From Paludibacterium denitrificans (GTDB lineage: Bacteria > Pseudomonadota > Gammaproteobacteria > Burkholderiales > Chromobacteriaceae), in assembly GCF_009707705.1 (NCBI RefSeq), contig NZ_WLYX01000001.1, forward strand, positions 2,976,001-3,040,000: DNA of 64,000 nucleotides, in the 5' to 3' direction. Below, in pieces: positions 16,284-23,557 of this stretch; within the stretch, counting starts at the first letter, position 1, and the number at the start of each line of letters is the position of its first letter. Made by a program: the position numbers and the translations under genes. Under the pieces are notes generated by a model. That model was given only the letters and a program-made list of their open reading frames with translations. It had not been told where the DNA came from and did not search any database.

Positions 16284-16764
16284 TCACATCACCAGCACGC
16301 TGAAGCGCGATTGCAGGCCGATTGGGGAGAACGGGATGTCGTCATCAAGATCGTCCATCTTCTTCGGCGCTGGATCTGGCTGACGTCGAGGCGGCGCAGC
16401 CGGGGCGCTGTGCTGCTCACCTGCCCCATCACGCCCACCCAACATTTGCATACGGTCGCCGCGAATCTCCGTGCTGTAACGGTCCTGGCCGGTTTCTTTG
16501 TCCTGCCATTTGCGCGTACGGATCGAACCTTCCACGTACACTTGCGAGCCTTTTTTCAGGTATTGGGCTGCAACTTCGGCTGTTTTGCCAAAGAACACGA
16601 CACGGTGCCATTCGGTCAGCTCTTCACGCTGGCCGGTTTGCTTGTTGTTGTACGTGTCGGTGGTGGCCACGGACAGTGTGGCAATGGCGTCGCCTAAGCA
16701 TGTAACGCGTTTCAGGATCGCGGCCAAGGTTGCCGACGAGGATCACTTTGTTGACTGATGCCAT
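16284..16764 (-). CDS. ssb: Single-stranded DNA-binding protein (frameshifted)
   Basis: [20 protein letters not shown] is the canonical SSB start (ATG at 16764). The frame breaks at 16692-16698, where dropping one T restores [34 protein letters not shown] and the OB-fold to the end. After a Gln/Pro-rich linker the acidic tip DDDIPF is present but followed by 14 further residues, which is unusual because the tip normally ends the protein. It overlaps the stop of the ERF gene. It protects ssDNA during phage replication and recombination. Confidence 0.85.
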
Positions 16765-17413
16765 CAGGCTGCTTCCTTTTCGTCATCCGGTATTGCCTGC
16801 AAAAAACAGGCTTTTAAGTTTTCGTAAGCCGTTTGTAATCGTTGCTTTTCGCTTTCCCCACAACGCTTCCAAGCTCCGCCAAAAATCCCTTGCAGGCTTG
16901 CAAGGTCAGCACATCCTTGCATTGCCTCGATCGCCATATCGACTTCTTCGGCCTGCATGGCCGCGTTATCTTTTTCCTCTTTTTCAGCAAACTCTTTCTT
17001 CAAAGAGGTTACGTACTTGTTGTCATCGAATAGCCCCATGAACACATCAGCACTAAACCCAATGTGAGAAAGCCCCTTTGTCAGCGCGTCAGTTGTCGCC
17101 TTCTTAGCCGCATCGTCATCAAGCTTTCCTTTGGCGTTAAGAATTTCGGCAAGGCCGCGCCGGGACCAAAACAGTTACTGCGATCGCCATGCCATACAAT
17201 CACATCAGCAGCAGCAAGAACGATGCTTCCTGCTGTGACAGTTGAATGCTCTACTGTGTATCCCCATCCCTGCCCCACAGGCCCGAATGTTTCCGTTGCC
17301 CGCATCACTTGGTAGTGCGCATCGATGGCGGTGAATTTACGGCCAAGACTTACATCTTTTGTGTGTCTTGGGTCTGTCTTGCTTACTTTGTTCCAAAGGT
17401 CCATGTTTGACAT
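16764..17413 (-). CDS. ERF-type ssDNA annealing protein (frameshifted)
   Basis: A recombination protein of the ERF/Rad52-like group. The N-terminal domain holds FTAID,AHYQVMRATETFGP and VGQGWGYTV; after the break, KATTDALTKGLSHIGFSADV and a helical C-terminus follow. The frame is lost near 17158-17170 at a CCCGG site. Repaired length is about 216 residues. Such proteins anneal complementary single strands, and the adjacent SSB and Gp157 genes fit a recombination module. Confidence 0.75.
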
Positions 17414-17422
17414 GTTGATCCC

Positions 17423-17590
17423 CTAAAACGGCAACACCTGCACGCGGGCAGGTGTTGGTTGATCTCTTCGGCACAGCATATTGCTGGCGAGTAGCTGTGA
17501 CATTGTCTCGCATGGCCTAAGCGGGTCTTTCCTTGACCGCGCCCAGCGCCATGCATCGGCCCATTGTTTACGGTTCATGGCAATTATCAT
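17423..17590 (-). CDS. Small basic protein, unknown
   Basis: A 55-codon frame starting MIIAMNRKQWADAWRWARSR directly after the Gp157 stop and ending just before the ERF start. The Trp/Arg-rich start resembles small proteins of other phage recombination operons. A hairpin (17431-17457) sits in its 3' part. Confidence 0.4.
   Translation of the reverse strand: MIIAMNRKQWADAWRWARSRKDPLRPCETMSQLLASNMLCRRDQPTPARVQVLPF
17431..17457 (-). terminator. Strong hairpin before the ERF gene
   Basis: AACACCTGC and GCAGGTGTT form a perfect 9-bp stem with a GC-rich loop. There is no long T-run, so it may be an attenuator or mRNA-stability hairpin rather than a full terminator. Confidence 0.45.
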
Positions 17591-17592
17591 GG

Positions 17593-18113
17593 TCATCTCA
17601 GCGCCAAGTTATGGCGCACCTCGATGTGCGCACCGGTATTTGCTGGCCGTCTTTCAGCAGCTTCTTGACGTCAGCTTTGCGCACGGCCCAGCTGGCTGGG
17701 ACGTACTCTTTTGCCGTGTTCGGGATAAGGCTTTCGTCGTCGATGATGACGGCCTCGCTCTTGCGTAGCCCCATGGCGATTTCGCTATCCTTTGGCGTGA
17801 TGGCGCGCTCCAGCATCACCTTGACGGCCAGTGACGCCAGATTGTCTTTGCCTCCTTCTAGCGCCTTCTTGCGGGCTTGCAGTGACTTGATGCGCTCGTC
17901 CAAAGCTGCCGCCTCGGCCTCTTTGTTCTTGATCACCTTGGCGTAGTTGAGCAGCTTGGTTTCAATGTCCCCAGACTCGCCTTCCAGTGTGTCCAGATAG
18001 ATTTGCTTTGCTTGCTCCTCTGTCAGCTTCCCTTCTGCTACATCAGCAGCAAGACTGGCCGACAGGCTGGCTTCCATCTCAGCAAAGGCTCTGTTCAGTT
18101 CAAAAAGGTTCAT
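17593..18113 (-). CDS. Siphovirus Gp157-like protein (frameshifted near the end)
   Basis: A protein of about 173 residues of the Gp157 family, common in phages of Gram-positive and Gram-negative hosts and possibly linked to resistance or recombination. The N-terminus LFELNRAFAEMEASL, the central coiled coil and the C-terminal beta region VPASWAVRKADVKKLLKDG are typical. At about 17635 CCGGTG has lost a G; repaired it ends IPGAHIEVRHNLALR with a stop at 17593. Confidence 0.75.
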
Positions 18114-18126
18114 GATTCACTCCATG

Positions 18127-18148
18127 AAAAAGGCCGCACTAGGCGGCC
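18127..18148 (-). terminator. Intrinsic terminator
   Basis: Minus-strand GGCCGCCTAGTGCGGCC hairpin followed by T5, at the end of the small gene 18139-18331. Confidence 0.75.
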
Positions 18149-18331
18149 AGTCTTGGTTTCTGTTTCAGACACTCGAACAGGATGTCTTCGATGGTTGATC
18201 TTTCGCGCTCGCGCTCGACGGCGTCTTTCCGTCGTCCGGGCGCTTTCGGCAGCCCGGAAAACAAGCATCCGGTGGTGCTTATCACGCGTCTGCGCCACGG
18301 CATTGCTGAGGGTCATTTCGGCAGGAATCAT
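18139..18331 (-). CDS. Small phage protein (probably frameshifted)
   Basis: It starts MIPAEMTLSNAVAQTRDKHH; near 18250, at a CCGGG site, the sensible frame changes to one ending RERERSTIEDILFECLKQKP with a stop at 18139, just inside the terminator. Repaired length is about 63 residues, mostly helical and charged. Function unknown. Confidence 0.45.
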
Positions 18332-18340
18332 TTGCGGGCC

Positions 18341-18652
18341 TCAATCAATGGTTTCTGTCTTTGTCTCGCAAGTTCGTGTCTTTCCAGCCTGTCGGCATTC
18401 TTCCCAGCTACTCTCAGTGCTTGTCTTGCTGTTATTGCAGCGAGTGAAATAGTGGTAACGATCTCCAGATTTGAAGGTATAAACCTTGCACCCATCAGCC
18501 TCGCGGATTACGTGAGGCGTTTTCTCTCGGCGCTCACTTTCTGCCTGTTCTCTCTGATCGCGCTTGTACCACTCTGAGTTTTGGCAGGACGAAACCCCAA
18601 ACAAAATCCCGGCAAAAACAGCAATTAATACAACTAAGTCTTTCCAGCTCAT
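18341..18652 (-). CDS. Membrane-anchored small protein
   Basis: A 103-residue protein with an N-terminal hydrophobic segment (LVVLIAVFAGILFGVSSC), followed by a charged stretch and a Cys-containing domain (ADGCKVYTF, YFTRCNNS). It could be a lipoprotein (VSSC) or a type II membrane protein. The start at 18652 overlaps the upstream stop. Function unknown. Confidence 0.5.
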   Translation of the reverse strand: MSWKDLVVLIAVFAGILFGVSSCQNSEWYKRDQREQAESERREKTPHVIREADGCKVYTFKSGDRYHYFTRCNNSKTSTESSWEECRQAGKTRTCETKTETID

Positions 18653-18939
18653 GCCGCCTTCCTTTGCATCATGCACTTCGCGTAGTCTTCTGCCGCCACT
18701 TCAACAATCGCGTCCAATGCCTTCTTGGCTAGGCAATCAGGTCCAGCGCTGACAAGTGCGAGAAAGTCTTCGAGCATGGGGCCGATTTCCTGTGTCCTAC
18801 CAATCACATCCCCATAGTCGATTCCATCGCTCATGTATGAGCGTTTCAGCCTCTCGAATTCGGCCTTCTTGTCGGCGTCACGATCCAGCTCCTGCAGGTG
18901 CCTAAAAAGGTCATTCATCACTGCGCACGGGGCGTTCAC
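18649..18939 (-). CDS. Phage protein, unknown (GTG start)
   Basis: A 96-codon frame whose GTG at 18939 overlaps the preceding TGA. An ATG at 18918 (MNDLFRHLQELDRDADKKAE) is the alternative. The protein is helical, with a C-terminus KCMMQRKAA. Function unknown. Confidence 0.5.
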   Translation of the reverse strand: MNAPCAVMNDLFRHLQELDRDADKKAEFERLKRSYMSDGIDYGDVIGRTQEIGPMLEDFLALVSAGPDCLAKKALDAIVEVAAEDYAKCMMQRKAA

Positions 18940-19064
18940 CGCCGCACCTCATGCACAGGAAGGCCGTTGCGGCCGAAGTAGCGAAAGCGCAAGCGCAGCC
19001 CTTGCTCGCGGAGTTGGCTGGCCATTTCATCCGTCACCCAGCCGATGATTTCGGTAAGAGTCAT
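18936..19064 (-). CDS. 42-residue phage protein
   Basis: A short frame, MTLTEIIGWVTDEMASQLRE, ending FGRNGLPVHEVRR, coupled by overlap to the next gene. It is the first gene of the block after the upstream terminator-bearing segment. Function unknown. Confidence 0.45.
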   Translation of the reverse strand: MTLTEIIGWVTDEMASQLREQGLRLRFRYFGRNGLPVHEVRR

Positions 19065-19075
19065 GGTGTATTCCC

Positions 19076-19107
19076 CAAAAAAGAACCCCGCACATGGCGG
19101 GGCTAGG
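19076..19107 (-). terminator. Intrinsic terminator
   Basis: Minus-strand CCCCGC-CATGT-GCGGGG followed by TTCTTTTTT. It lies upstream of the leftward small-gene block and ends transcription arriving from the right. Confidence 0.8.
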
Positions 19108-19262
19108 TTCAATCACAAGGGAAAGCCGGTGAGGCTTCTGGCCGTCCGGGTTTACGTAGACCGAGGAGATGGATAGTGACCAGTCGCCTCAACGGTTTCC
19201 CCTCAAAAAGATGGGCGACCCGAAAGCCGCCCCAAGTCAACGCTCGTTACAAAGGAGAGTCG

Positions 19263-19361
19263 ATGGTTACCCATCATCAAGCGCACTCCGGCTACTGGAC
19301 TGTGGCGTCCCACTGGTCGCTTGCTCACGAAATGTGCTTGAGGATGGGGGCTGGCCTTTAA
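19263..19361 (+). CDS. Possible 32-residue small protein
   Basis: A short plus-strand frame (MVTHHQAHSGYWTVASHWSL) with a strong AAAGGAGAG site. An upstream in-frame GTG at 19176 also has GAGGAG before it and would give 61 residues. It starts a plus-strand group of three genes inside the leftward operon. Confidence 0.35.
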   Translation: MVTHHQAHSGYWTVASHWSLAHEMCLRMGAGL

Positions 19362-19426
19362 CCTCGCCAGCGCGGAGGCCGTGGTAAACTCAATTTCCAC
19401 ATGTCATCAACCACGGAGATGCCTTT

Positions 19427-19561
19427 ATGCAAAAATTTTCCGATAACACACGCGGGCACGTTCCGCGTACCCCTCCTCCGCCCCCTCCTAACTCTTCGGG
19501 ATTTGCGAAGGATCATGCGCCGAGAATGCCGCCACCACCGCCGCCACCGGCAAAAAAGTGA
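19427..19561 (+). CDS. 44-residue proline-rich protein
   Basis: MQKFSDNTRGHVPRT, then two runs of six to seven prolines separated by a short spacer, ending AKK. GGAGATG precedes the start. It ends 8 bases before the membrane protein gene, so the two are likely co-transcribed. Polyproline stretches slow ribosomes unless EF-P helps. Function unknown. Confidence 0.5.
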   Translation: MQKFSDNTRGHVPRTPPPPPPNSSGFAKDHAPRMPPPPPPPAKK

Positions 19562-19569
19562 GGTAGTAA

Positions 19570-20814
19570 ATGGATCGTCACGAAGTTGAATTCCAGCTTG
19601 ATTACTCAATCATCATTGAGGAAATGCAGCTAATCCTTATGGGAAGAGCTGATCGATTCCTGACGTTTTTCCAGTTTTTACTGGGGAGTGCGGCAGCTGG
19701 TGATATTTTTTCAATCAAGTTTATTGGTTTTGTTGTGGCGATCTGTGCTGCATTGCAGTTTGTTTACCAACCAGCTTCAAAAGCGATGGAGGCCAAAATC
19801 CAGCGCGATCGATATTTGTTACTGAAAAAACAATCGGTAGAGATGAGCACTGAGCAATTGGATTTAGCATTAAAGGATGTCTTGCCTATTGATTCAATTA
19901 TCCCTAATGCGCTCTGCCATCCTGCTTGGCTGGCTACCTGCTTACAACAGGGAAGGCCAATTGAAGATCATGTAAAAAAGATGACATGGATGGAGTCTTT
20001 CCTTTCCGGCTTGCAAGCAGGAGACCCGTTCTGGATAGAACCTCATAACTCTATTGCGTTAATCAGTGGTGGAGCTCCCGGAAGGGCTTCCGGTACTGTT
20101 TTCTCTCCTCCGCACATGACGACCGAGAGCGGGTCGTTGAAGTCTATCCGCCTGATGGCGGCCAGCGGTGCGGTACGCTGGTCATCGCAAACCAACACAG
20201 CTGCACGCTCCCACACTGAAATACAGACAAATACAAGGAAGAAAAACGGAGCGTGCATGTGTGTTGGTGCTGCATCCCGCCATTCCGTGCAGCGGCTGTC
20301 ACTATTTCCCGGCCCTTACAGGTCGGTGCCGTGGCGAGTCGGCGTTGGGTTATGCTGGTCTTTAAAGACGCCAGCGCGGTCTCATCGGCAGTTAAGTCCG
20401 CCGCTCGCCTTGGTGCTCAGTTGGCGCATCCAGCTTCGCGGCTTTTTCGTAGAGCCGCATCATTCTGCGCATCAGTTTTTTGTAGTAATCGTCTTGGTGG
20501 TACTTGCAGACGTCACCCGGATAAATCATGAAACCGTTTTCGTACTCAGGGTGGCTGCACTCGCACTTCCCGCGAAGCTTCGATTTGATCTCTGCTTTGC
20601 ACGCAGACTCAAAGCTAAACCATCGTCGCCCACCGCCGCGCCAAACAACGGCTACTTCTTTTCTTGGCAGCATGTTGGCCTCCTCGTTAAACATCAAAAC
20701 CCCCTGTCACGAAGCTTTGATGCTGGCCCTGTTGCCAAGGCCTCCCAGCCCCTCCGCTCGTCATCTGGAGTTAAGGGCCTTCCCATCGGTGCGCTTACGT
20801 TCCACGCGCATTGA
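19570..20814 (+). CDS. Two-TM phage membrane protein (C-terminal part doubtful)
   Basis: The first 150 or so residues are convincing: a charged start (MDRHEVEFQLDYSIIIEEMQ), two hydrophobic segments (about residues 30-47 and 52-66) and a soluble helical domain. The layout recalls SLATT-like or exclusion-type membrane proteins. After about 20035 the frame runs on to 20814, antisense to the minus-strand gene at 20392-20673, with low-complexity sequence. I infer a lost stop from a frameshift near 20035-20060. Low GC at the start suggests an acquired gene. Confidence 0.5.
   Translation: MDRHEVEFQLDYSIIIEEMQLILMGRADRFLTFFQFLLGSAAAGDIFSIKFIGFVVAICAALQFVYQPASKAMEAKIQRDRYLLLKKQSVEMSTEQLDLALKDVLPIDSIIPNALCHPAWLATCLQQGRPIEDHVKKMTWMESFLSGLQAGDPFWIEPHNSIALISGGAPGRASGTVFSPPHMTTESGSLKSIRLMAASGAVRWSSQTNTAARSHTEIQTNTRKKNGACMCVGAASRHSVQRLSLFPGPYRSVPWRVGVGLCWSLKTPARSHRQLSPPLALVLSWRIQLRGFFVEPHHSAHQFFVVIVLVVLADVTRINHETVFVLRVAALALPAKLRFDLCFARRLKAKPSSPTAAPNNGYFFSWQHVGLLVKHQNPLSRSFDAGPVAKASQPLRSSSGVKGLPIGALTFHAH
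20043..20258 (-). CDS. Possible small exported protein
   Basis: A 71-codon frame with a hydrophobic start (MHAPFFFLVFVCISVWERAA) and a Cys-containing remainder (VLVCDD, VVMCGG). No clear ribosome binding site, and it overlaps the doubtful part of the plus-strand membrane gene. Weakly supported. Confidence 0.3.
   Translation of the reverse strand: MHAPFFFLVFVCISVWERAAVLVCDDQRTAPLAAIRRIDFNDPLSVVMCGGEKTVPEALPGAPPLINAIEL
20392..20673 (-). CDS. Cys-rich phage protein, unknown
   Basis: A 93-residue basic protein: MLPRKEVAVVWRGGGRRWFS, then GKCECSHPEY and GDVCKYHQDDYYKKLMRRMM. The CxC...C pattern may bind metal. The start at 20673 has GAGGAGG before it. It is an early gene of the leftward operon downstream of the OL-like region. 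Confidence 0.55.
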   Translation of the reverse strand: MLPRKEVAVVWRGGGRRWFSFESACKAEIKSKLRGKCECSHPEYENGFMIYPGDVCKYHQDDYYKKLMRRMMRLYEKAAKLDAPTEHQGERRT

Positions 20815-20825
20815 CCACCGCTCAT
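20694..20825 (-). CDS. Possible first small gene of the leftward operon
   Basis: A 43-codon frame (MSGGQCAWNVSAPMGRPLTP, then DDERRGWEALATGPASKLRD) ending next to the following start. The LTPDDERRGWEAL part looks genuine; the start is uncertain and a frameshift near 20790 is possible. It lies about 130 bases downstream of the OL-like operators, where an N-type gene might be expected, but I see no N features. Confidence 0.35.
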   Translation of the reverse strand: MSGGQCAWNVSAPMGRPLTPDDERRGWEALATGPASKLRDRGF

Positions 20826-20952
20826 GGGGCTTCTGGGGCTGGGTGTGCAGTCTTGCGCCCGTCTGCCTGACGGTACGCCCCGGACTGGGCGGGTGCTTCT
20901 ACTGGGTTGTTTGAGATCGGTGCCCGGTGTGCTGGGCTGATGGAGTGAATAT

Positions 20953-21010
20953 ACACAAACGTGTTTCTTGGTGTCAACACATTTGTGTTATCAGGATGTG
21001 TTTTTTGTGT
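20953..21010 (-). promoter_or_regulatory. OL-like operator cluster
   Basis: ACACAAACGTGTT (20953-20965), AACACATTTGTGTT (20976-20989, perfect palindrome) and a weaker TGTGTTTTTTGTGT (20997-21010) are closely related to the three sites beside cI (25049-25118). Spacing is about 21-23 bases centre to centre. They precede the leftward early genes, as OL does in lambda. Confidence 0.65.
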
Positions 21011-21046
21011 CATGGAGATACAGCTACGTGTAGGTTGGTGTTGTAT

Positions 21047-21074
21047 GGACGCAAAAAAGCCCGCGAACGCGGGC
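21047..21074 (-). terminator. Intrinsic terminator
   Basis: Minus-strand AGCCCGCG-TT-CGCGGGCT followed by T6. It separates the exported-protein gene (21187-21747) from the OL-like region. Confidence 0.85.
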
Positions 21075-21186
21075 TGGATGGTGCGAGCCTGCCGCACCGG
21101 TTTTTACCCGAATGGTTAGATCCCGTCCGGAGTGTAGTTGGTGTGCAGCCTAGCTGCTGTCGGAGCAAGCCTATCTATGGATAGTC

Positions 21187-21747
21187 TCAATCTTGCAGTT
21201 TAACTAACTTGCCGTTTCGGTATCGGTATAAGACCCCGTAGCCTTGCGTTCCAATGGGAATAAAAACTTCACCGGACCGGAAAAAGACCTTGTCTTGCCC
21301 GGTATCTGACATTAGACGAACCCATTTACCATTACGAAGGGAAAATACTTCAACTACCGATTTAAAGTGCTCGGTATCGCAATGCACAACAGCTACTTGT
21401 TTTTTTCCGTCCGTTCCAAGTGAAATCTGGGCCACTTCAATTTGAGAACCATGAATGCTCTCTAAGTTATCCAAGCTTACCGGAAGTGCTTTTATTGGCA
21501 ATTGGTAAGCAACGTTTGCGCCATCTCTTGCTGTGAAATAACCGATTTCACCACGGGCGCGCGGAATTATATCGACGTCATACAAATCGCCATCTTGCTT
21601 GAATTTTATCTTCAGTTCTTTAAATGTTCCATCACGGTCAAGTTTAGTAATCTTGGTGGGGACACTGGGATCAATGCAGCGAGGAGCAGCAGCGGCTATC
21701 GTAGAGGCCACGGAAAGAGTGATAGCTGCGATATGAAGTAATTTCAT
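21187..21747 (-). CDS. Exported protein, immunity-region cargo
   Basis: A 186-residue protein with a signal peptide (MKLLHIAAITLSVASTIAAA; cleavage near residue 20) and a beta-rich body with two Cys (PRCIDPS, VVHCDTEH). No family recognised. It lies between OL and cI with its own terminator, a place where temperate phages carry genes expressed in the lysogen. Confidence 0.55.
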   Translation of the reverse strand: MKLLHIAAITLSVASTIAAAAPRCIDPSVPTKITKLDRDGTFKELKIKFKQDGDLYDVDIIPRARGEIGYFTARDGANVAYQLPIKALPVSLDNLESIHGSQIEVAQISLGTDGKKQVAVVHCDTEHFKSVVEVFSLRNGKWVRLMSDTGQDKVFFRSGEVFIPIGTQGYGVLYRYRNGKLVKLQD

Positions 21748-21907
21748 GAGATGTCCAGTTGGCAGTTAGCTTATCAGGGCAATTCATTCGCTACCATCCA
21801 TGGAACCCATGATTGGTAATTGGATGGGCAGCGGAAATGATGGATGACTACGAGCCATTCTATCAGTCATTTTCATGCATTTGCCATAGGTCATGATGGT
21901 CATAATG

Positions 21908-21934
21908 CAAAAAAACCCGCCGAGGCGGGTTAGT
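21908..21934 (-). terminator. Intrinsic terminator
   Basis: AACCCGCC-GAG-GCGGGTT with a T7 run on the minus strand, directly after the 30-residue membrane protein gene. Confidence 0.85.
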
Positions 21935-21938
21935 GCAA

Positions 21939-22031
21939 TCAACGCAGCATGTGCGCAATCAATAAAACAATTTGTGTTTCGTACATCAGGCCAAAGAAAA
22001 ATCCAGACAGCAACGTTAGTATATCGTTCAT
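21939..22031 (-). CDS. 30-residue single-TM protein
   Basis: MNDILTLLSGFFFGLMYETQ, then IVLLIAHMLR: one hydrophobic span with few charges. An AGAGGTAAGAGC leader gives a good ribosome binding site and a strong terminator follows at once, so this is a complete small transcription unit. It resembles phage- or plasmid-borne small hydrophobic proteins and toxin peptides in layout, but function is unknown. The sequence between 21748 and 21907 holds no gene I can support. Confidence 0.5.
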   Translation of the reverse strand: MNDILTLLSGFFFGLMYETQIVLLIAHMLR

Positions 22032-22197
22032 GCTCTTACCTCTTAAATTAGCGCGCCACTAGGATTGGGCGCGTACCCCCAATTTTCAGGCCATAACATG
22101 AGGAGCATGCAGCTAACAAAGTGGGGTAACTCTGCCTATTTCCAACTTTTTTCAATTTTTTTGCTAGTTAACGACTAGACTTGCTTGCTTAGACCAA

Positions 22198-22222
22198 GAA
22201 AAAACCCGCTGAAGCGGGTTCA
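22198..22222 (-). terminator. Intrinsic terminator
   Basis: Minus-strand AACCCGCT-TC-AGCGGGTT followed by T6, just after the small gene at 22240-22428. The 165 bases between here and 22032 are AT-rich with no supported gene. Confidence 0.85.
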
Positions 22223-22239
22223 TCAGCCATAGGGATGAA

Positions 22240-22428
22240 TCAGGCAGTGGTGTTGATGCGGTTACCGACTGTAGCCGAAATCGGGCGCGATTGACGCTCA
22301 ACTTCGCCTCGTTTGCTGTTGTCGTTGTCCCCATCGCTATCAGTGGCTACTCGATTCGCCTGACCTGCCGTTCTGCTGACAGCCTGCTGGCTTTGATAAG
22401 ACATACTGCTGCTTACGCTTGAAATCAT
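22240..22428 (-). CDS. 62-residue Ser/Asp-rich small protein
   Basis: MISSVSSSMSYQSQQAVSRT, then an Asp-rich DSDGDNDNSK and a C-terminal VGNRINTTA. Small proteins with this Ser-rich start and DxDGD stretch occur widely in beta- and gammaproteobacteria without a known role. AGAGGATAA precedes the start. It is a monocistronic unit with its own terminator. Confidence 0.55.
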   Translation of the reverse strand: MISSVSSSMSYQSQQAVSRTAGQANRVATDSDGDNDNSKRGEVERQSRPISATVGNRINTTA

Positions 22429-22566
22429 GGTTTTATCCTCTTAGGGGGTAGAGTCCCCATTTGTCACTATATCTACGCCAGATTAAAGGCACCTTAAGCC
22501 TCAGTCGGGGTTGGCAATGATGCAGGAGATCAGGATATGGTGGGGCAGGCATGAAGTGCAGACAAT

Positions 22567-22590
22567 AAAAAACCCGCCTCGGCGGGTCTT
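22567..22590 (-). terminator. Intrinsic terminator after the DUF4760-like gene
   Basis: Minus-strand ACCCGCCGAGGCGGGT hairpin followed by T6. It starts at the stop codon of the gene at 22589-23440. Confidence 0.85.
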
Positions 22591-23440
22591 ACTTCATATA
22601 CTTAGCAATAACATCATGTTTTACTTTAAAATAAGAAAACCCAGACTTTAGCGTGATGCAACATTCATCACCACCCACATGTAAATCTGCAATTTTGTAT
22701 CTACCCTCCGGAATATATCCATGATCCGCGCCATTATAAAATGGTTCATGCATCACCATATCTTTAGGTATCTCAACAAACCCTTTATCGATCCATCTAT
22801 CGTACAGCCATGTAAAGTCTGCAAAAATCCTATTATTTGGTGGATTTGTTATATTTCTTCGCTGGATTATGAACGGTTCAGAAATATCATAAACGCCAAT
22901 TAGTATGCTTCTCAAGCTGCTCTTCATTAGCATCTCATCCAAGTCACCGTTTTTAATTCCGATAGCAATAAATTCCAAATAATTAAGTATATAGCGTACG
23001 GCTGCGACTTTCTCTTTATCATTAGTGTCTTCGCTAGCAATTAGCTCCAGTGACATCTTTCTTGTTTTACCGGATGCAGTCATGAAGCATTTATTAAGCA
23101 TTTCAACATTTTCCATATACTTTGCTGACAATCTAGTCTGTAGCAATGTATTTATAGTATGTTGCTTAATTGAATTTCTAATAGTAACCATGGAGCTTGT
23201 AATCCAACCTGCGACCGCCGCATATGCCGCAGTTAGAGTTACCCATGACTGTGCATTAAACTCTGATGAAGTAAGTGGAAATGTCTTTGGAAGTAAAAAG
23301 TGCCAAGCAGCAAAAATAAAATACGCACATGAGACAAAAATAAGCAAAAGACCCAGCGCTCGGCTGGGTCTTGTGAAAGTCTTTACAGTATTGAAGTTAA
23401 TCAATTTATACAGCCTTTGCTCCGAGGCCTTCACCTTCAT
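22589..23440 (-). CDS. DUF4760-like membrane protein
   Basis: A 283-residue protein with two hydrophobic segments near residues 28-49 and 66-84, then a soluble domain with the YILNYLEFIAIGIKNGDLDE motif characteristic of DUF4760-type proteins. It is markedly AT-rich compared with neighbours, a sign of separate origin. It lies in the immunity block between OL and cI, where superinfection-exclusion or anti-phage genes are often found; that role is an inference. The exact start is uncertain: AGGAG lies over 20 bases upstream of the ATG at 23440. Confidence 0.6.
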   Translation of the reverse strand: MKVKASEQRLYKLINFNTVKTFTRPSRALGLLLIFVSCAYFIFAAWHFLLPKTFPLTSSEFNAQSWVTLTAAYAAVAGWITSSMVTIRNSIKQHTINTLLQTRLSAKYMENVEMLNKCFMTASGKTRKMSLELIASEDTNDKEKVAAVRYILNYLEFIAIGIKNGDLDEMLMKSSLRSILIGVYDISEPFIIQRRNITNPPNNRIFADFTWLYDRWIDKGFVEIPKDMVMHEPFYNGADHGYIPEGRYKIADLHVGGDECCITLKSGFSYFKVKHDVIAKYMK

Positions 23441-23481
23441 TATATTTTTTCATATTGACATCTCCTGTCTGCGGGTAAAAA

Positions 23482-23557
23482 TTTAAATAAAACGACCATG
23501 ACAAAAATAGCCCTTGCGTCGCAAAGGCTTCTCATGTTCATGGTCGTTTTATTTAAA
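23482..23557. repeat. 20-bp perfect inverted repeat with inner hairpin
   Basis: The 20 bases at 23482-23501 are the exact reverse complement of 23538-23557. The 36-base loop contains a second hairpin (AGCCCTTGC with GCAAAGGCT, one mismatch). The whole can form a 76-nt cruciform or RNA hairpin. It lies 42 bases upstream of the DUF4760-like start. It could be a small-element remnant, an untranslated RNA or a two-way terminator. Confidence 0.7.

Noticed and set aside
20060..20814. C-terminal 250 codons of the two-TM protein
   Set aside because: Antisense to the gene at 20392-20673, low-complexity and without domain-like pattern; probably beyond a frameshifted true stop.
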